From Clostridia bacterium (GTDB taxonomy: Bacteria > Bacillota > Clostridia > CAKSNL01 > HGM11501): a stretch of 18,234 nucleotides of DNA. The stretch is from NCBI GenBank assembly GCA_030535815.1, contig JAUNRD010000007.1, positions 1-18,234 of the forward strand. The letters are read 5' to 3'. Made by a program: the position numbers and the translations under genes. The notes below the pieces were generated by a model. The model ran no database searches, had not been told where the DNA came from, and saw only the letters and a program-made list of their open reading frames with translations. Of the stretch, positions 15,601 to 18,234 are shown one piece after another (the stretch's first letter is position 1; every line of letters begins with the position of its first letter).

Positions 15601-18234
15601 TTCTGGTTACCGCCTGCTCTCTGGTAGAGACGAACACCGGAGAATTCGTATACCTTACCAAGATCGTACTTGATATATACAGAGTCACCGTTCTGTCCGC
15701 TGATGCAGAAGTCGTGGTGAAGCTGTCTTGAGGAAACACCGTTTCCGGGTGCGCCGAGAGCTACAAATTCTTCATGTGTGATATAGTCGCCGTCCAAAAG
15801 AATCTTGCCACGGTCGGTTCCGTTTCTAACTGTATCTGCAGCGCCTGCCTTAACAATGTATGTTGCAGCAGTACCTAAGGGATAACCCATTTCAACTTCG
15901 TCTTCGGGGAAGGTTACCTTGGGAGCAACGGGTGTTAATACCTGAAGCTCTGTGATATTTGTATAGGAAGAACCACCGTCAATACCCTTAACTACGATGA
16001 ACTTGATACCCTTGAAGGTGTTGTTTCTTGCCTGGGGAAGATAAGCTTCCTTATATTCCTCCTTGCTTCCGGATGTGAATCCGAGAGATGTATCGGAAAG
16101 AATGTCAACCCATGTAGTACCGTCATAAGTACCCTGCATCTTAATTACGTTTGCAGAAGCACCACCCTGTACTGTTCTGGGGAATACTCTTACACCGCCA
16201 ACTGCTGTGTCCTTATCGAACATGATGGTAACAGACTTGTCACCGTTAACTGCGGAGTGCCAGCAAGCACCCATGTTACCGTAAACCTTGCCATCGTAAA
16301 GATTTTCTACACCGTGATCTGCGCTGTACTGGCTTCCTACTGTCCATGTCCAGTCTGCGGCATTGGTGTAATAGCCTTCGAAGGTTTCTTCTTCAAAGAG
16401 TTCAGCAAATGCTGTTACTGTAAGAGTTTCCTTACCGGAAACGGGCTTTATAAGTCTTAATTCTGTTGCAGACCAGTGCTGATTTGTGTCAGCAAGACCT
16501 GTCTGTGTTGCAGCAACCTTTACATAACGAGCCTTTACGTTACGAACTTCGTCTTCAGCTAAAGCTGTTGCATTGAATATACCTGTGGTTGTATTAATAT
16601 CTGTGGAAAGTTCAGCCTGTACCCAGTCTGTGCCGTTATCGGACACATAGAGATAACCCTTGGATATTGTCTGGCTTGCCCAAACATTTCCTTCGCCATT
16701 TATTCTGGGATATACTCTGACACCGGAGAAGGACTGTTCTTCGCCAAGGTCAACTATTAACCAACCTGCCTTGTTTTCAGCGGGATAAATTGCATTATTC
16801 ATTTCTGAATGCTGGAATGTGTTTGTAGCAGGACGGATACCGTCTGTAAGGAATCCGAGGTTAGCCATAGTCTTTCCTGCATCAGAACCGCTTGTAATGG
16901 TCCATGCGGGATATGCTGTAAAGTCGTCAGCTTCGAAGGGAGATTCATAAGTTGTAGCCTTTAATATCTGAAGCTCAACAACGTTGGTATGAGCAGTTGC
17001 GCTTCCGCTTGCACTCTTTTCAATAACATAACGGATGCCCTTGAACTTATTGTCAAGCTCGCCGTTTAAGAGGAATGTACCCTGCCATGTGCCATCGTCT
17101 GTTGTAGGATCGTCATCAACACCGCCTGCTGTAAGACCTGTCTTTACAGAGCCCGTTGCCTTGAACCAGTTTTCACCGTCATAGGTAGCTTCGATTCTTA
17201 CTGTTCCGGGGTTTCCACCGTACTGATAAGTACTGTTTGTAGAGTCGTGACGACCGTAAACTCTGAATCCGCCAACATTGATGGGATTTTTGAACATTAC
17301 GGTAATTGTTCTCTGTGCTTCAGAAACGGGATTTGTAGCAGCAGAATGCCAGTAGTTACCGTTGTCGTCTGCACCAAAAGTACCGTCAGCCTTTACGTTA
17401 TCTGTGATACCGTCAAATGCATCTGCAACAGGAGAACCTGCGTTCCATTCGGAGCCTGCTACCATAGAATCGAAGTACTTGGAAGGATCGTAATAATCAA
17501 GAGAATCTTCGGGAATGGTAGTACCTTCTGTCTTTTCCTTGAAGCCTGTAACTGTCACTGTATCAAGAGAGTCATTTTCCTTTACAAGTAAAAGCTCCTG
17601 AACAGACCAGTGTGCACCGTTTGTCTGGCTTGTTTCTACCTTTATATAACGTGCAGTTACGTTGTAAGCTGTTCCCTTTGCCTTTAAGGGTGCTTCCATA
17701 TATACATCATCTGTGGATGCATACTTTGACATGTTGGCGCCGTTTCCGGGCACGCCGAGGGCTTCATCAAACGCCTTACTAACCTGTGTCCATGTATCGG
17801 TGTACTCTTCTGCCGCTACCCAGGTGCTTCCGTCGTCGGAAACATAGATTGTGGCATTCTTCATGGACTGGTTGGGCTGTCCCCAACGACCGAAGAGACG
17901 TACAGCGGAGAAGGTGTATGCCTTACCAAGGTCAATTTCCATCCACGCCTTGTCGCCCTCAGCCTTGAAGATATTGTTCATCTCCACATGAGGATCGCCG
18001 CTTGCAGTACCTGTGTAGGGGTTATAATAACCTTCAGCTTCGTTTACGAACTGATAGATAGTCCTATCAAAGAGACCGCCGAGAGGTCCGCCTGTTACGC
18101 CCTGAGTGGAGTTTCTTGCAACAACTGCGGGAGTTGTATCAAACCAGATAACATCATCAGCAAAAGCATAACCCTTCTTGGGCTTGTAAGTGAAAACTGT
18201 AATCTTCTTAGCCTTGCCGTTCTTAAGAACCTTA
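9642..18234 (-). CDS. Giant SLH-anchored surface protein with about nine F5/8 type C domains (5' end outside the window)
   Basis: The frame is open without a stop to the window edge, so the start lies to the right; at least 2863 residues are encoded here (numbered from the edge). The upstream codons are real: they read VTGGPLGGLFDRTIYQF into the first domain, so the GTG near 17987 is not the start. F5/8-like domains lie at about 35-222, 248-428, 434-598, 618-767, 791-953, 1250-1408, 1606-1758, 1844-2034 and 2218-2378; the last has the classic TYWHSEY (W2249). Residues about 961-1083 are a helical FIVAR-like spacer. X2/Ig-like beta modules lie near 1410-1495 and 1758-1843. InlB/Flg_new-type repeats (TFVGW, DFIGWYLDEAFTVPY) lie near 2500-2680, with a Gly/Ser linker at about 2580-2620. 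Three SLH domains (ITRAE, ITREQ, ATKAE) end the protein at about 2682-2863 and would bind a secondary cell-wall polymer. No catalytic motif or sortase signal is visible. Probable role: glycan adhesion, or the binding part of an enzyme whose catalytic domain is off-window. Confidence 0.88.
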   Translation of the reverse strand, partial: KVLKNGKAKKITVFTYKPKKGYAFADDVIWFDTTPAVVARNSTQGVTGGPLGGLFDRTIYQFVNEAEGYYNPYTGTASGDPHVEMNNIFKAEGDKAWMEIDLGKAYTFSAVRLFGRWGQPNQSMKNATIYVSDDGSTWVAAEEYTDTWTQVSKAFDEALGVPGNGANMSKYASTDDVYMEAPLKAKGTAYNVTARYIKVETSQTNGAHWSVQELLLVKENDSLDTVTVTGFKEKTEGTTIPEDSLDYYDPSKYFDSMVAGSEWNAGSPVADAFDGITDNVKADGTFGADDNGNYWHSAATNPVSEAQRTITVMFKNPINVGGFRVYGRHDSTNSTYQYGGNPGTVRIEATYDGENWFKATGSVKTGLTAGGVDDDPTTDDGTWQGTFLLNGELDNKFKGIRYVIEKSASGSATAHTNVVELQILKATTYESPFEADDFTAYPAWTITSGSDAGKTMANLGFLTDGIRPATNTFQHSEMNNAIYPAENKAGWLIVDLGEEQSFSGVRVYPRINGEGNVWASQTISKGYLYVSDNGTDWVQAELSTDINTTTGIFNATALAEDEVRNVKARYVKVAATQTGLADTNQHWSATELRLIKPVSGKETLTVTAFAELFEEETFEGYYTNAADWTWTVGSQYSADHGVENLYDGKVYGNMGACWHSAVNGDKSVTIMFDKDTAVGGVRVFPRTVQGGASANVIKMQGTYDGTTWVDILSDTSLGFTSGSKEEYKEAYLPQARNNTFKGIKFIVVKGIDGGSSYTNITELQVLTPVAPKVTFPEDEVEMGYPLGTAATYIVKAGAADTVRNGTDRGKILLDGDYITHEEFVALGAPGNGVSSRQLHHDFCISGQNGDSVYIKYDLGKVYEFSGVRLYQRAGGNQNLIEGYIYVSEDGENWVSSDALTGAKAVISSFADIRFGGTAYNMKARYIKIHCTKSQAGVPGHWGIEEVRLLDANSANETKTPSEIVTALAAKAEAVETLINAIGTVTLESKDAIKAARTAYDALSPAVKPSVDNYDVLVAAEAAYLALAGAALDGMVDELVISDLTAEDAEMVAELKEIYDSLSDEAKAEIDGAKLETAATVVAGLSKTIDPTVNGSGKLGYATLDYTIYTSGNDVTVTGVTYKGEAVTNANDEWKAVTNGDGTVTLTLGGNYYKSEAHRHWLYSSTLDSIKSHENGGNYYKFRTANVDLGIQVGDEVTENTYNGFFVRELTNEGGGKKVLTVSLSDGTTKDIILNVNYTWRSVSGALASTDTDAITPFEWQVTTNGAAPIAHAGANWFNGNYGDATNSQSYTAQYYDATGAEKGTQHFVRAAGPYKIWVDFGRATKFAGVRLNDKNYNLTNVSLYGSNDLVTWTKLGSISGNNSKTAQVDLQDNANYRYARIDIDEYQNMNGGSFLFLNEIVFLEASTRIIGGDIGVDLSEEIADVTRKFNSDNEYEITSVKVAGEEIAKDTDYVLDTTKAITFKASYLGALEVGEYDVEITFASDEVLTTKLVVKDLSLADYYFMKSGDAAGTYDLVLYNSKGLDVKGVAIEGGDSVEFTASNTEIRINRTKFRRAINRIGFEKLPAEGAYGLKVNVTFEDDSTKVYTVNLRADWIKTNGEVTTTFLADEITVNPEWKVRTDSANASVAQPFYKAAINKKDLQNWHSFHAAGNGDAPSGGVHFIDIDFGAPIEVGGLRYVSRANQADWGNVTISGSDDYTTWTKLYEGKGTGAAGAYPMAFTQNSNFRYIRIKMDNISHTTADTIHFLKPTLAVTGETVFKKDINATDEEIEISIEDIGDTTISKVVLGSATLTASQYEYDAETDTIVIKAATLNTITTEGDVVLAIETSTGKVGSVTVKYMDFSKKMFPQEVTPYHFDHEARIVSGVASGNIATITNRKVTTKSDGSALTNSDWAHTALTHDATFMIYSPSGTGKNWNDAPGYFEVDYKIPHEFSGVRLYHRIWADGGVRQYFTTIKEGYMAVSNDGINWVKSDIQTFGAGNLDSLNYNRNAFDDMKFIVDGVPTNVSARYVRVYPTKNGAWQPIGLEEICLYEPSSAYADLKAADIKPGAATYSLATLEDLTFNVEWNDSITLGTISIVTEEDGEDVLVPINSAYYFCDEETFTISKYFFIDGGYDVGDEIVLSVGFAVGKDILVPVTIAEAEEYEVNYSAGENGTLKAVVRYTDMATGEEVEEEVASGSMVGRHENLVFVAEGAAGYEPAGWTLEGKGEDDVKYVRVTDKKDWEFDATNAMEPVTKAFDGNDKTYWHSEYETKTTGSPNPTHLLSDGPYWITALFDEPMMISEMTHTARLNDNGAIWNAGQKVRKYKVWGTTDGGETFDVLLAEGTTNQSDITDMIPLADVGYIDGIKFEIYSTFASATKSHCTIGEIVFTEKIITENLLDGNITYTGSASQEFEIDDLFGDATVTVEFAAIEAGYAKITADVKKLEAEIEETKVPYGENAEITLVPEEGEELPEEITVVMDGAELKEGQDYTYDSATGEIVVKNVKGNIEILAVAAGVDVFAVTYEDVNGATGTLPEADLYTEGETFKLPASKLKLSGSTFVGWKASSDGETYKAGKTFTMVAEDVTFTAVWEAKESGGDDEGTKRPSVGGGGGSSSSGNTGLIGGGIGTGANVNQHTITLVGIGTQKVATGTVIADPAAKEGYDFIGWYLDEAFTVPYANTGIIENVTLYPYYRRVRSASELSDIAGHWGEKTIGEMYVAYLVNGTADGKFEPDKSITRAEFCQILYLMSGQTTDGAHNFTDVNVGDWFTNAVAWAVKSGITQGTSETTFAPYENITREQMATMIYRYATLMGHDWTITKEAGFADQAEVATYANYQVNWAADKGIINGYPDGTFGPKANATKAEAVTMLQRLLNLGK
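9645..10190 (-). other. Region encoding three SLH domains
   Basis: C-terminal anchoring cassette of the giant protein. SLH1 runs from SDIAGHWGEKTI to ITRAEFCQILY, SLH2 from NFTDVNVGDWFTNAV to ITREQMATMIY, and SLH3 from GFADQAEVATYANYQV to ATKAEAVTMLQ. The last reaches within a few residues of the stop, the usual C-terminal placement. Confidence 0.9.
14985..15355 (-). other. Region encoding a helical FIVAR-like spacer
   Basis: Residues about 961-1083 of the giant protein are Ala/Glu/Lys-rich with no aromatic core, and predict amphipathic helices. The stretches AVETLINAIGTVTLESKDAI, ARTAYDALSPAVKPSV and NYDVLVAAEAAYLAL are typical of three-helix spacer modules in Gram-positive surface proteins. 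The region divides the alternating F5/8 array from the mixed beta-module half. Confidence 0.65.
15375..18135 (-). repeat. Alternating A-B-A-B-A array of F5/8 type C domains
   Basis: Two domain subtypes alternate at the protein level. Type A (domains 1, 3, 5) has a [IV/KY]DLG strand followed by FS[AG]VR, a Y[IL]YVS-[DE]-[DN]-G turn, an [NM]-[VM]-K/T-ARY[IV]K strand and a W[SG][VAI]xE[LV]xL end; domains 1 and 3 also share EMNN. Type B (domains 2, 4) has WHSA, TI[TM]-F, VGG[FV]RV, TYDG-[ET]-[NT]-W, FKGI[RK][YF] and TN[VI][VT]ELQ[IV]L. Similar TVT[GA]F linkers follow domains 1 and 3. This suggests duplication of an A-B unit of about 370 residues. Confidence 0.6.

Noticed and set aside
17985..17987. 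GTG at 17987 as the start of the giant gene
   Set aside because: The frame is open for 82 further codons to the window edge, and those codons complete the first F5/8 domain.

Overview
The window looks like part of a chromosome from an anaerobic, carbohydrate-degrading Clostridia-type Firmicute, probably an uncultured gut lineage. The signs are strong AAGGAGG ribosome binding sites, A/T-rich spacers with near-consensus sigma-A promoters, Rho-independent terminators directly after stop codons, a Ddh-type meso-diaminopimelate dehydrogenase, and secreted proteins that combine SLH, copper-amine-oxidase-N-terminal-like ('stalk') and F5/8 type C modules. This module mix recalls Monoglobus-like bacteria, but that placement is a guess from style. 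I saw no tRNA, rRNA, CRISPR array, transposase or phage gene.

Left part (70-6762, minus strand): a compact three-gene operon reading right to left. A promoter at 6734-6762 drives a cytoplasmic, possibly beta-propeller protein of unknown function (5847-6713), a secreted glycoside-hydrolase-like protein with a GH71/GH99-type barrel, a CBM9-like module and a C-terminal stalk domain (3075-5831), and a secreted protein with five F5/8 type C domains plus a stalk domain (105-3059). Both gene junctions use the same stop/Shine-Dalgarno overlap, and a perfect-stem terminator at 70-103 ends the transcript. The likely job is surface binding and cleavage of a complex glycan.

Middle (6763-9319): a divergent control region holds a symmetric inverted repeat (6791-6826) and a near-consensus plus-strand promoter (6867-6895). 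It leads into a plus-strand operon of ddh (lysine/DAP biosynthesis), an SGNH/GDSL esterase with an N-terminal beta domain, and a small Dabb-family (A/B barrel) protein, closed by a strong terminator at 9287-9319.

The convergent spacer (9320-9607) carries an imperfect palindromic intergenic repeat of the GTCATTCTGA...TCAGGATGAC type with decayed fragments beside it.

Right part (9608-18234, minus strand): almost half of the window is one giant surface-protein gene. Its frame stays open to the right edge, so the gene is truncated by the window and at least 2863 residues are encoded here. The visible part has about nine F5/8-like domains, the first five in an alternating A-B-A-B-A pattern, then a helical FIVAR-like spacer, Ig-like/X2-like beta modules, InlB/Flg_new-type repeats, a Gly/Ser linker and three C-terminal SLH domains. 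No catalytic domain is visible. Together with the left operon this gives about 14 F5/8-type modules in 18 kb, so the locus appears devoted to cell-surface glycan capture and processing.
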